NCBI GenBank assembly: GCA_017860335.1
Contig: JAFNAU010000103.1
Coordinates: 1-6,833, forward strand
Length of the DNA stretch: 6,833 bases
From: Bacteroidota bacterium
GTDB lineage: Bacteria > Bacteroidota > Bacteroidia > Bacteroidales > Paludibacteraceae
Direction: 5' to 3'
The translations under genes were made by a program, and so were the position numbers. The notes under the pieces were generated by a model. That model made no database searches. It saw only the letters and a list, made by a program, of their open reading frames with translations, and was not told the DNA's origin. Of the stretch, positions 1 to 5,969 are shown one piece after another (the first letter of the stretch is position 1; the number at the start of each line of letters is the position of its first letter).

Positions 1-534
1 TTTCCTAACTTTACTGAAAAAGCTGCTAAAAAACTAGAAGTGGAAGTTGCAGCAAAAGGTTCGTGTGGTTGTGCCGAAAACGGAATTGAAACATTGCCTT
101 CGGTACGCGGTTCACAGGAATTTGAAGATCTCAGATTTGCTACCGAACATGCGGCTAAAACCCCGAAAGCATTTATGCTCACCATCGGAAGTCTGGCCAT
201 GCGTTTGGCACGTGCTCAGTTCTCCTGCAATTTCTTTGCCTGTGCAGGTTATGAAGTGGCAGACAACTTAGGTTTTGAAACAGTGGAAGAAGGCGTAAAA
301 GCAGCAATGGATGCAAAAGCTGACATTGTAGTACTTTGTTCAAGCGATGACGAATACACCGAATACGCGCCTGCTGCATATCAACTCCTGAAAGACAAAG
401 CAATTCTGGTAGTTGCCGGTGCTCCTGCCTCCATGGAAGAACTGAAAGCTCAGGGTATTGAGAACTTTATCCATGTGAAATCAAATGTGCTTGATACCTT
501 AAAGGCGTTTAATGTTAAACTTGGAATTCAATAA
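1..534 (+). CDS. mutA: Methylmalonyl-CoA mutase small (beta) subunit, C-terminal part
   Basis: This is the 3' part of a gene that begins before the window; the frame is open from base 1 and gives 177 residues up to TAA. The sequence matches the C-terminal end of the non-catalytic subunit of heterodimeric methylmalonyl-CoA mutase, which pairs with MutB in the cytoplasm to interconvert succinyl-CoA and methylmalonyl-CoA. It has the end of the barrel-linker region followed by a flavodoxin-like cobalamin-binding-type domain (roughly the last 130 residues). The DxHxxG cobalamin-ligand motif is absent: the aligned stretch reads around SLAMRLARAQFS. That is expected, because the small subunit of this family does not bind B12. 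An internal GTG at position 40 could be mistaken for a start, but the homology continues upstream of it. The next gene begins 3 nt after the stop, so they are probably co-transcribed. The identification is firm; the full length cannot be judged. Confidence 0.93.
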   Translation, partial: FPNFTEKAAKKLEVEVAAKGSCGCAENGIETLPSVRGSQEFEDLRFATEHAAKTPKAFMLTIGSLAMRLARAQFSCNFFACAGYEVADNLGFETVEEGVKAAMDAKADIVVLCSSDDEYTEYAPAAYQLLKDKAILVVAGAPASMEELKAQGIENFIHVKSNVLDTLKAFNVKLGIQ

Positions 535-537
535 AAT

Positions 538-1440
538 ATGAGCCCCAAAACGAAAGACTGGATTATCGCCACACGCCCCTGGTCATTTCCGGCATCCACA
601 ATGCCCGCATTGATTGCTGTTTCTTACGCTTTCTACGTGCGGAGCAATGTGCAGCTGGATGCAAACTGGTTTTATGGCATTCTGGCTATTCTTGGAGCAG
701 CTGTTTTTCAGGCTTCCGGTAACCTTATCAGTGATTATTTCGATTACAAATTTAAAGTTGACAGAGCCGAAACTTATGGATCGAGCCGAATGCTTGTCGA
801 TGGTGTATTCAAACCAAAGACTATTTTGTATTTTGGCCTGGCATTACTCTTAACAGGATCGATCATAGGATTGTATCTGTTGCTCAATACATCGGTAGAT
901 TTGCTGTGGATTGGCGCAATCGGAGTGCTTGCCACTTATTTCTACTATAAATTGAAATACAATGCGTTGGGCGATGCCACAATTTTTGTAATTTATGGTT
1001 TACTGATTTCGCTGGGAACTTATCTGGTGGTAACCAATTTGCTTAGCTGGCAAATATTACTGATTGGTGCTGCACCCGGATTTCTGATTGTGAACATATT
1101 GCATGCCAACAACACACGTGATATGAAGCACGATGGAGAAGCTCATATCAAAACGCAGGCAATGGTGATAGGTGTGAAAAATTCAATTTATCAGTATATC
1201 ATACTCGGTATTGGTGCTTATATCATCATTGTAATGTCAGTAGTTTTCGGTATTCTTCATCCTCTTTGTTTAGTGGTTTTTCTGACTTTCCCGATATTGC
1301 TGAAAAATATTAAGCAAATAAAGCAGGCCGATATTGATAAACCAGAAATAATTAAGGATATGGATGCTCAGTCGGCTCAGTTGGTCATGATGTTCAGCCT
1401 TTTGCTTGCGGTTGCTAATTTTATTGCAGGTTTATTATGA
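538..1440 (+). CDS. UbiA-family prenyltransferase, MenA-like
   Basis: This 300-residue integral membrane protein belongs to the UbiA superfamily, which transfers polyprenyl chains to aromatic or other acceptors. An ATRPWSFPAS start resembles MenA (1,4-dihydroxy-2-naphthoate polyprenyltransferase, menaquinone pathway). The first Asp-rich motif is N62-x3-D66-x2-D69, followed by the YGSSRML segment. The second is NNTRDMKHD, with D195 and D199. These Asp pairs bind Mg2+ and the prenyl diphosphate in the family. About eight hydrophobic segments follow the usual UbiA spacing. The ATG lies 3 nt after mutA, and the stop overlaps the next gene's start as ATGA, so translation is probably coupled. The ILHANNTRD version of motif 2 differs somewhat from typical MenA, and no other men genes are near. 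I am confident of the superfamily, but the acceptor could be DHNA or something else. Confidence 0.85.
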   Translation: MSPKTKDWIIATRPWSFPASTMPALIAVSYAFYVRSNVQLDANWFYGILAILGAAVFQASGNLISDYFDYKFKVDRAETYGSSRMLVDGVFKPKTILYFGLALLLTGSIIGLYLLLNTSVDLLWIGAIGVLATYFYYKLKYNALGDATIFVIYGLLISLGTYLVVTNLLSWQILLIGAAPGFLIVNILHANNTRDMKHDGEAHIKTQAMVIGVKNSIYQYIILGIGAYIIIVMSVVFGILHPLCLVVFLTFPILLKNIKQIKQADIDKPEIIKDMDAQSAQLVMMFSLLLAVANFIAGLL

Positions 1441-2051
1441 AAAAACTAATCATTCCCGTACACATAGCCACGGTTTTGTGGTTTTTGATGTTCTCACCGT
1501 GGACAAGCCAGTTTTTTAATTTTTGGATTGCGATGGCCATTTCAGCTACGATTCTGATAACAATTAGTCTGACACAACGCAAGTCAATACTTGAACAGTT
1601 CGATTTCAACTGGAAAGCAATTGCTTTTGGCCTGTTGTCTGCCGTTGTACTCTGGATGGTGTTTTATTTGGGCGACTTCTTTTCTAAAATGCTTTTTGAT
1701 TTTGCACGGCCTCAGGTCGACAGCATCTATGCAATGAAAGAAGGACAAAATAAAATATTGCTGATATTGGGTTTGTTGTTTATCATTGGTCCTGCCGAAG
1801 AAATATTCTGGCGTGGTTACGTTCAGGACAGGTTAATCGGAAAATACGGAGAATGGAAAGCATTAATCATTACCACGTTCATTTATGCACTGGTACATAT
1901 CTGGTCGTTTAATTTTATGCTGGTAATGGCGGCTTTAATTTGCGGAATTTTCTGGGGATTGATGTACAGATACAGCAAAAATCTTGTACCACTGGTTATA
2001 TCGCATGCTGTATGGGATGTAGCGGTTTTTATTCTGTTCCCGATTATGTAA
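1437..2051 (+). CDS. CPBP-family (Abi/Rce1-like) intramembrane metalloprotease
   Basis: This 204-residue, very hydrophobic protein carries all the conserved motifs of the CPBP (CAAX protease and bacteriocin-processing) family. Motif 1 is EEIFWR with E121, E122 and R126. Motif 2 ends at H154 in YALVH. Motif 3 is H190-AVW-D194. These residues form the glutamate/histidine active site inside the membrane in Rce1-type enzymes. About six to seven transmembrane segments are visible. The start overlaps the prenyltransferase stop by 4 nt, and an alternative start is unlikely because MKKLIIP leads straight into the first hydrophobic helix. Bacterial members process peptides, confer bacteriocin immunity or act as membrane-anchored regulators, and most have no known substrate. 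Eukaryotic Rce1 cleaves prenylated proteins, but nothing here shows that this protein does, despite the prenyltransferase next door. The catalytic set is intact, so it is probably active. Confidence 0.85.
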   Translation: MKKLIIPVHIATVLWFLMFSPWTSQFFNFWIAMAISATILITISLTQRKSILEQFDFNWKAIAFGLLSAVVLWMVFYLGDFFSKMLFDFARPQVDSIYAMKEGQNKILLILGLLFIIGPAEEIFWRGYVQDRLIGKYGEWKALIITTFIYALVHIWSFNFMLVMAALICGIFWGLMYRYSKNLVPLVISHAVWDVAVFILFPIM

Positions 2052-2101
2052 AATCAGGGGAAAACGGAAGCAAAGCATTAAACATAAAATTTATTCATTC
2101 A

Positions 2102-2179
2102 ATGAATTTTGATAGTATTCAAAATAAAATCATTGAACTTCAAAAAATGATAACAGGATTTAAAAATAAAATGGATTAA
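2102..2179 (+). CDS. Possible 25-codon micro-ORF, heptad-patterned peptide
   Basis: A short ATG-to-TAA frame lies between the protease gene and mutB. It encodes 25 residues with no match I recognise. Hydrophobic residues fall at 3, 6, 10, 13, 17, 20 and 24 (F, I, I, L, I, F, M), an unbroken a/d heptad pattern typical of a coiled coil or amphipathic helix, with Lys, Asn, Gln and Glu between. The region upstream is A/T rich, as is usual for translation starts in Bacteroidota. The start codon sits inside a 15-bp palindrome at 2093-2107. AT-rich DNA yields Ile/Lys/Asn-rich frames by chance, so this may be non-coding or a gene remnant. Confidence 0.2.
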   Translation: MNFDSIQNKIIELQKMITGFKNKMD

Positions 2180-2212
2180 GAGCGAAATTAAAGGCTAAAA
2201 TTACCAGTCTTT

Positions 2213-2220
2213 TATCTTTG
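2213..2220 (+). promoter_or_regulatory. Bacteroidota-type -7 element upstream of mutB
   Basis: TATCTTTG is an exact match to TAnnTTTG, the -7 element recognised by the primary sigma factor of Bacteroidota. It lies 26 nt before the mutB ATG, leaving a short leader of about 20 nt. No convincing TTTG-like -33 element is visible 19-21 nt upstream, although that box is weakly conserved. It suggests mutB can be transcribed apart from the mutA operon. Confidence 0.55.
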
Positions 2221-2246
2221 TTCTTAAATCTTTAATCAAAAAGTAT

Positions 2247-4373
2247 ATGAAACCAAATTTTAAGGATATCAATATCAACGATTTTAAGGCAGGTGCAGTG
2301 GCACCCGAAGCCGAAAGTAGCTGGCTGACACCGGAACAGATTGCCGTGAAGCCATCTTATACCAAAGAAGACCTTACCGGAATGGATCATCTCAATTATG
2401 CTGCCGGAGTAGCGCCATTCCTGCGCGGTCCGTACAGCTCCATGTATGTAATGCAACCCTGGACTATTCGTCAGTATGCCGGTTTTTCTACTGCCGAAGA
2501 AAGCAACGCTTTCTATCGCCGTAATCTGGCAGCCGGTCAAAAGGGACTTTCCGTAGCGTTTGACCTTGCAACACACCGTGGTTACGATGCCGATCACGAA
2601 CGGGTAGTAGGTGATGTTGGAAAGGCAGGTGTTTCCATCTGCTCGGTGGAAGATATGAAAGTTTTGTTTGATGGCATTCCATTAAATAAAATGTCCGTTT
2701 CCATGACTATGAATGGTGCTGTACTTCCCGTATTAGCTTTCTATATAAATGCTGGTCTGGAACAGGGAGCTAAACTCGAAGAAATGGCCGGAACTATTCA
2801 GAATGATATTCTGAAAGAATTTATGGTGCGAAATACATATATTTATCCGCCAAAATTCTCCATGAAAATTATTGCTGATATTTTTGAATATACATCCAAA
2901 AATATGCCTAAGTTCAACTCCATTTCAATTTCAGGTTACCACATGCAGGAAGCCGGTGCAACAGCCGATATTGAACTAGCCTATACGCTTGCCGACGGAC
3001 TTGAATATCTCCGTGCCGGAGTGAATGCCGGAATGGATATTGATGCTTTCGCACCGCGTTTGTCATTCTTCTGGGCAATCGGAATGAACCATTTTATGGA
3101 AATTGCCAAAATGCGTGCAGCACGTATGCTTTGGGCTAAAATTGTAAAACAGTTCAATCCTAAAAATCCAAAATCGCTGGCATTGCGTACTCACTCACAA
3201 ACTTCCGGTTGGTCGCTTACCGAACAGGATCCGTTCAATAATGTGGGTCGTACCTGTATTGAAGCTATGGGAGCAGCTCTCGGTCATACACAGTCACTTC
3301 ATACAAATGCTCTCGATGAAGCTATTGCTTTGCCAACCGATTTCTCGGCACGTATTGCCCGTAATACACAGATTTATATCCAGCAGGAAACAGATATTAC
3401 CCGCGAAGTTGATCCGTGGGCAGGTTCCTATTATGTGGAAAGTCTGACAAACGAACTGGCCGAAAAAGCCTGGGCATTGATCGAAGAAGTGGAGAAACTG
3501 GGTGGTATGGCAGCAGCTATCGAGACCGGAATTCCAAAAATGCGTATTGAAGAAGCTGCAGCCCGTACACAGGCTCGCATTGATAGCGGAGCACAGAAAA
3601 TCATCGGTGTGAACGAGTATCGTCTCGAAAAAGAAGATCCGATTGATATTCTGGAAGTGGACAATACAGCAGTGCGCATACAACAAATTGAACGTCTGAA
3701 ACAATTGCGTGCCAATCGTAATGAAGCGGATGTAAAAAGAGCGCTGGATGCTATCACAGAATGTGCCCGTACAGGAGAAGGCAATCTTCTTGAACTGGCA
3801 GTAGAAGCAGCGCGTGTACGTGCAAGTCTCGGTGAAATCTCAGATGCCTGCGAAGCAGTAGCAGGTCGATATAAAGCAACCATTAGAACAATTTCAGGCG
3901 TGTATTCATCAGAAACTAAAAATGACTCGGATTTCAAACGTGCATCTGAGTTGACAGAAAAATTTGCAAAGAAGGAAGGACGTCGTCCCCGAATTATGAT
4001 TGCAAAGATGGGTCAGGACGGACACGACCGTGGCGCAAAAGTTGTAGCTACCGGTTATGCCGACTGTGGTTTCGACGTTGACATGGGACCCTTGTTCCAG
4101 ACACCGGCAGAAGCCGCTAAACAGGCAATAGAAAATGATGTTCATGTTTTCGGAGTTTCTTCACTTGCTGCCGGTCACAAAACATTGATCCCGCAAGTGA
4201 TGGATGAATTGAAGAAATATGGACGCGAAGATATCATCGTTATTGCAGGTGGTGTTATCCCGGCTCAGGACTATGACTTCCTGTACAAAGCAGGCGTTGC
4301 GGCTATTTTTGGCCCTGGTACCTCAGTTGCCAAAGCCGCGTGCACGATTATGGAAATCTTACTGGAAGATTAA
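2247..4373 (+). CDS. mutB: Methylmalonyl-CoA mutase large (alpha) subunit, catalytic and B12-binding
   Basis: This 708-residue cytoplasmic enzyme uses adenosylcobalamin to rearrange succinyl-CoA and methylmalonyl-CoA, the central step of propionate/succinate interconversion. The N-terminal TIM barrel carries the active-site residues: Y77 in WTIRQY, R195 in EFMVRNTY and H232 in SGYHMQEAGA, equivalent to Y89, R207 and H244 of the Propionibacterium enzyme. The C-terminal B12 domain has D591-G-H593-D-R-G, with H593 as the lower cobalt ligand, then S638-x-L640 and G668-G669. The length is normal for the family. The ATG is preceded by an A-rich leader, and the N-terminus matches homologues. One oddity is Q70 where I recall Arg (R82 in Propionibacterium) just before PWTIRQY. 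Its partner mutA lies about 1.7 kb upstream, beyond two membrane-protein genes. No meaB chaperone gene is visible in the window. Confidence 0.97.
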   Translation: MKPNFKDININDFKAGAVAPEAESSWLTPEQIAVKPSYTKEDLTGMDHLNYAAGVAPFLRGPYSSMYVMQPWTIRQYAGFSTAEESNAFYRRNLAAGQKGLSVAFDLATHRGYDADHERVVGDVGKAGVSICSVEDMKVLFDGIPLNKMSVSMTMNGAVLPVLAFYINAGLEQGAKLEEMAGTIQNDILKEFMVRNTYIYPPKFSMKIIADIFEYTSKNMPKFNSISISGYHMQEAGATADIELAYTLADGLEYLRAGVNAGMDIDAFAPRLSFFWAIGMNHFMEIAKMRAARMLWAKIVKQFNPKNPKSLALRTHSQTSGWSLTEQDPFNNVGRTCIEAMGAALGHTQSLHTNALDEAIALPTDFSARIARNTQIYIQQETDITREVDPWAGSYYVESLTNELAEKAWALIEEVEKLGGMAAAIETGIPKMRIEEAAARTQARIDSGAQKIIGVNEYRLEKEDPIDILEVDNTAVRIQQIERLKQLRANRNEADVKRALDAITECARTGEGNLLELAVEAARVRASLGEISDACEAVAGRYKATIRTISGVYSSETKNDSDFKRASELTEKFAKKEGRRPRIMIAKMGQDGHDRGAKVVATGYADCGFDVDMGPLFQTPAEAAKQAIENDVHVFGVSSLAAGHKTLIPQVMDELKKYGREDIIVIAGGVIPAQDYDFLYKAGVAAIFGPGTSVAKAACTIMEILLED

Positions 4374-4380
4374 AATCTTC
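4365..4380 (+). repeat. Short inverted repeat enclosing the mutB stop codon
   Basis: GAAGAT and ATCTTC form a perfect 6-bp inverted repeat around the 4-nt loop TAAA, which contains the mutB stop codon. The stem is too weak to act alone as a terminator, but it may help define the mRNA 3' end together with the stronger hairpin about 40 nt downstream. Confidence 0.4.
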
Positions 4381-4417
4381 TGTTAATTTGCTCCTTTGTC
4401 GGGCGTAATTAAGAACT

Positions 4418-4445
4418 AGCGGACTTATCGGAAGGTAAGTCCGTT
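4418..4445 (+). terminator. Probable Rho-independent terminator of mutB
   Basis: CGGACTTA (4420-4427) pairs perfectly with TAAGTCCG (4436-4443) around an 8-nt loop. A G-T pair and an A-T pair extend the stem to 10 bp. It runs into TTTTCTGCTT, a modest T tract. Its place 45 nt after the mutB stop fits transcript termination and separates mutB from mgsA. Confidence 0.65.
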
Positions 4446-4460
4446 TTCTGCTTATTTAGC

Positions 4461-4478
4461 AGTTTATAGTTGTAAACT
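4461..4478. repeat. Small inverted repeat in the mutB-mgsA gap
   Basis: AGTTTA and TAAACT are separated by 6 nt. The arms are short and AT rich, so this could be chance. It is listed because it sits in a run of four consecutive inverted repeats downstream of mutB. Confidence 0.25.
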
Positions 4479-4484
4479 CAATTT

Positions 4485-4503
4485 TGGAACAATTTTTGTT
4501 CCA
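4485..4503. repeat. Perfect 8-bp inverted repeat with 3-nt loop
   Basis: TGGAACAA and TTGTTCCA are perfect complements around TTT. A tight hairpin could form in RNA from either strand. It lies between the mutB terminator and the mgsA leader. It may be a second terminator for read-through transcripts, an operator, or a structured part of a long mgsA leader. No strong T tract follows (GTTTGTT only). Confidence 0.4.
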
Positions 4504-4541
4504 GTTTGTTATAGTTAAATATTTTAATGGGATTAATACAA

Positions 4542-4587
4542 TATTGAATGTGATGTTGAATTGAATAAATTAGAATCACATTCAATA
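4542..4587 (+). promoter_or_regulatory. Perfect 13-bp inverted repeat upstream of mgsA
   Basis: TATTGAATGTGAT (4542-4554) and ATCACATTCAATA (4575-4587) are exact reverse complements separated by 20 nt. The arm centres are 33 bp apart, about three helical turns, so two bound protein units would face the same side of the DNA. The spacer holds two further TTGAAT copies (4556-4561 and 4561-4566). The repeat ends 29 nt before the likely mgsA ATG. It could be an operator, or, if transcription starts upstream, an RNA stem-loop in the leader that affects translation or stability. No clear -7 box could be placed nearby. Confidence 0.5.
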
Positions 4588-4616
4588 GAAAAAAATGGAA
4601 AGAAATGGAAGAAATA

Positions 4617-5060
4617 ATGAAAAAAAAACTAACCATAGCTTTGGTAGCACATGATGCCAGAAAGGCGGATATGGTAGAGTGGGCAATTTATAATGCAAGT
4701 ATGTTGTCAAAGCATAAATTGATATGTACAGGTACAACCGGAAAATTAATTGAAGAAGCCTTGACAAAAAAAGGTGTTGAGGTTGATATTACCCGTAAAA
4801 ATTCGGGTCCACTTGGCGGTGATGCTGAAATTGCCGCTATGGTAGTTAACAAGCAAATCGACTTTTGCGTATTTTTGATTGATGACCTGAGCGCTAATCC
4901 GCACGAAGCTGATATTCAAATGCTTCTTCGGCAGTGTCGGATTCATAACATTCCAATTGCCTGTAACCGCTACAGTGCCGATCTGATGATTACAAGCACG
5001 CTTTGGGACGATGAAGATTACGTGCCAAAAAGTCCGCAATATGTAAAATTCAAGAGGTGA
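4617..5060 (+). CDS. mgsA: Methylglyoxal synthase
   Basis: This 147-residue cytoplasmic enzyme eliminates phosphate from dihydroxyacetone phosphate to give methylglyoxal, a bypass of lower glycolysis used when sugar phosphates accumulate and phosphate is short. The family residues are all present: H12 in LVAHDARK, the phosphate-binding TGTTG loop, D69 in SGPLGGD, D89 and H96 in DDLSANPH, and D99. These align without gaps to H19, D71, D91, H98 and D101 of the E. coli enzyme. The last part, CNRYSADLMITS, matches the family's NxxTAD region. I chose the ATG at 4617 (MKKKLTIAL) because homologues begin there and GGAAGAA lies just upstream. An in-frame ATG at 4605 would add four residues. It lies behind the mutB terminator and so probably has its own promoter. 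It converges on the cyclophilin gene. Confidence 0.93.
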   Translation: MKKKLTIALVAHDARKADMVEWAIYNASMLSKHKLICTGTTGKLIEEALTKKGVEVDITRKNSGPLGGDAEIAAMVVNKQIDFCVFLIDDLSANPHEADIQMLLRQCRIHNIPIACNRYSADLMITSTLWDDEDYVPKSPQYVKFKR

Positions 5061-5082
5061 TATAGAAAATATTGGTTTTATT

Positions 5083-5114
5083 AAAAAGGCTGTCTCGCGT
5101 TTGAGCAGCTTTTT
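5083..5114. terminator. Bidirectional terminator between mgsA and the cyclophilin gene
   Basis: A hairpin is formed by GCTG/CAGC and CTC/GAG with single-base bulges and a 6-nt loop (GCGTTT). It is flanked by AAAAA on the left and TTTTT on the right, which also pair. Each strand therefore ends in a U tract after the stem. It lies in the 56-nt gap between two converging genes, 22 nt after the mgsA stop and 2 nt beyond the cyclophilin stop, so it plausibly serves both. Confidence 0.75.
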
Positions 5115-5116
5115 GT

Positions 5117-5941
5117 TTATTTTACAACTTCCATTTTCAGTATCCGAATGTCTTCAATTGGTCTGTCCATTCGTCCGGTTCTTGTTTTGGATATTTTTTC
5201 CACCACTTCTATTCCTTCTGTCACTTCGCCAAACACGGTGTAGTTACCGTCAAGATGAGGAGTGCCTCCCAGGGTTTTATAAATGGTCCGCTGCTTCTCA
5301 CTGAACTTATAGGTCGAATCGACTGAAATTTTATTTTTCACTTCGAGCAGGATACTGTCACGAAGTTGATCGAGCTTTTCCTGGTTGCGTTCGAGCCTGT
5401 ATTTTTTTACTTCGTCGTTTTTGGTTTTTAATATTTCCTGAAACAAGGAGTTTTCCTGCTGCCGTAACTTATTGGTCTGCATATTATCCAGTTCAACATC
5501 CGAGAATGTTTTCCCTTCCACAATATAAAACTGACAACCTGATGATGCTTTCAGAGGATTTTCGGCATCGCCCAGGCGAGCTGCTGCAAGTGCTCCTTTT
5601 TTGTGGAAAATTGCCGGTGTTTTGAACTCCGCCGGAACGGTATATCCGGCATCGCCATTCCCCAGAGAATCAATTGGTGAGGCCGTTTTCGAATCCGGAT
5701 CACCACCTTGTATCATAAAATCGGCTATTACCCGGTGGAAAAGCACTCCGTTGTAGAATCCGCTGTTTACCAGTTTCAGAAAATTATCGCGGTGAAGCGG
5801 CGTTTCGTTGTACAGTTTCACGGCAATGTCTCCGTAAGTTGTTTGCATTTTTACCCTTGTTTCGGCATTTTTTGTTGTTGAGCATCCTTCCATCATAGCT
5901 ATGATTGAAATTAATATTGATATTCTGATTATTATCTTCAT
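5117..5941 (-). CDS. Cyclophilin-type peptidyl-prolyl isomerase lipoprotein with helical insert
   Basis: This 274-residue protein has an N-terminal lipoprotein signal (hydrophobic residues 3-16, then MEGC with C20 as the lipidation site; the lipobox is slightly off consensus), so it is probably anchored facing the periplasm. The rest is a cyclophilin domain that speeds cis-trans isomerisation of prolyl bonds during protein folding. FHRVIADFMIQGG gives R70, F75, M76 and Q78, equal to R55, F60, M61 and Q63 of human CypA. Q137 matches Q111, and LDGNYTVFG follows. The CypA H126 position is Y234 and the W121 position is H229. Between FYIV and HLDG, about 80 extra charged, helix-rich residues (roughly 144-226) split the fold; CypA has only eight residues there. 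Its ATG is 28 nt after the creatininase-family gene stop, so the two are probably one operon. Confidence 0.92.
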   Translation of the reverse strand: MKIIIRISILISIIAMMEGCSTTKNAETRVKMQTTYGDIAVKLYNETPLHRDNFLKLVNSGFYNGVLFHRVIADFMIQGGDPDSKTASPIDSLGNGDAGYTVPAEFKTPAIFHKKGALAAARLGDAENPLKASSGCQFYIVEGKTFSDVELDNMQTNKLRQQENSLFQEILKTKNDEVKKYRLERNQEKLDQLRDSILLEVKNKISVDSTYKFSEKQRTIYKTLGGTPHLDGNYTVFGEVTEGIEVVEKISKTRTGRMDRPIEDIRILKMEVVK

Positions 5942-5969
5942 TTGTAACTATTTGATTGCATGACTTTTA

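Noticed and set aside
1..534. Start of the first gene at the GTG at position 40
   Set aside because: The reading frame and MutA-like sequence continue upstream to base 1, so the gene is cut by the window edge.
1940..2179. 79-codon frame overlapping the protease gene
   Set aside because: Most of it lies out of frame inside the well-supported protease gene. Only the last 25 codons, after 2102, fall in non-coding DNA, and these are treated separately.
3431..3937. 168-codon minus-strand frame inside mutB
   Set aside because: It is antisense to a strongly conserved enzyme gene, is rich in Ser/Arg/Ala as expected from antisense reading, and matches no family.
4374..4616. Riboswitch (for example a cobalamin type) in the mutB-mgsA gap or before mutB
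   Set aside because: I could not find a B12-box or other riboswitch core. The hairpins are simple, and the mutB leader is too short.
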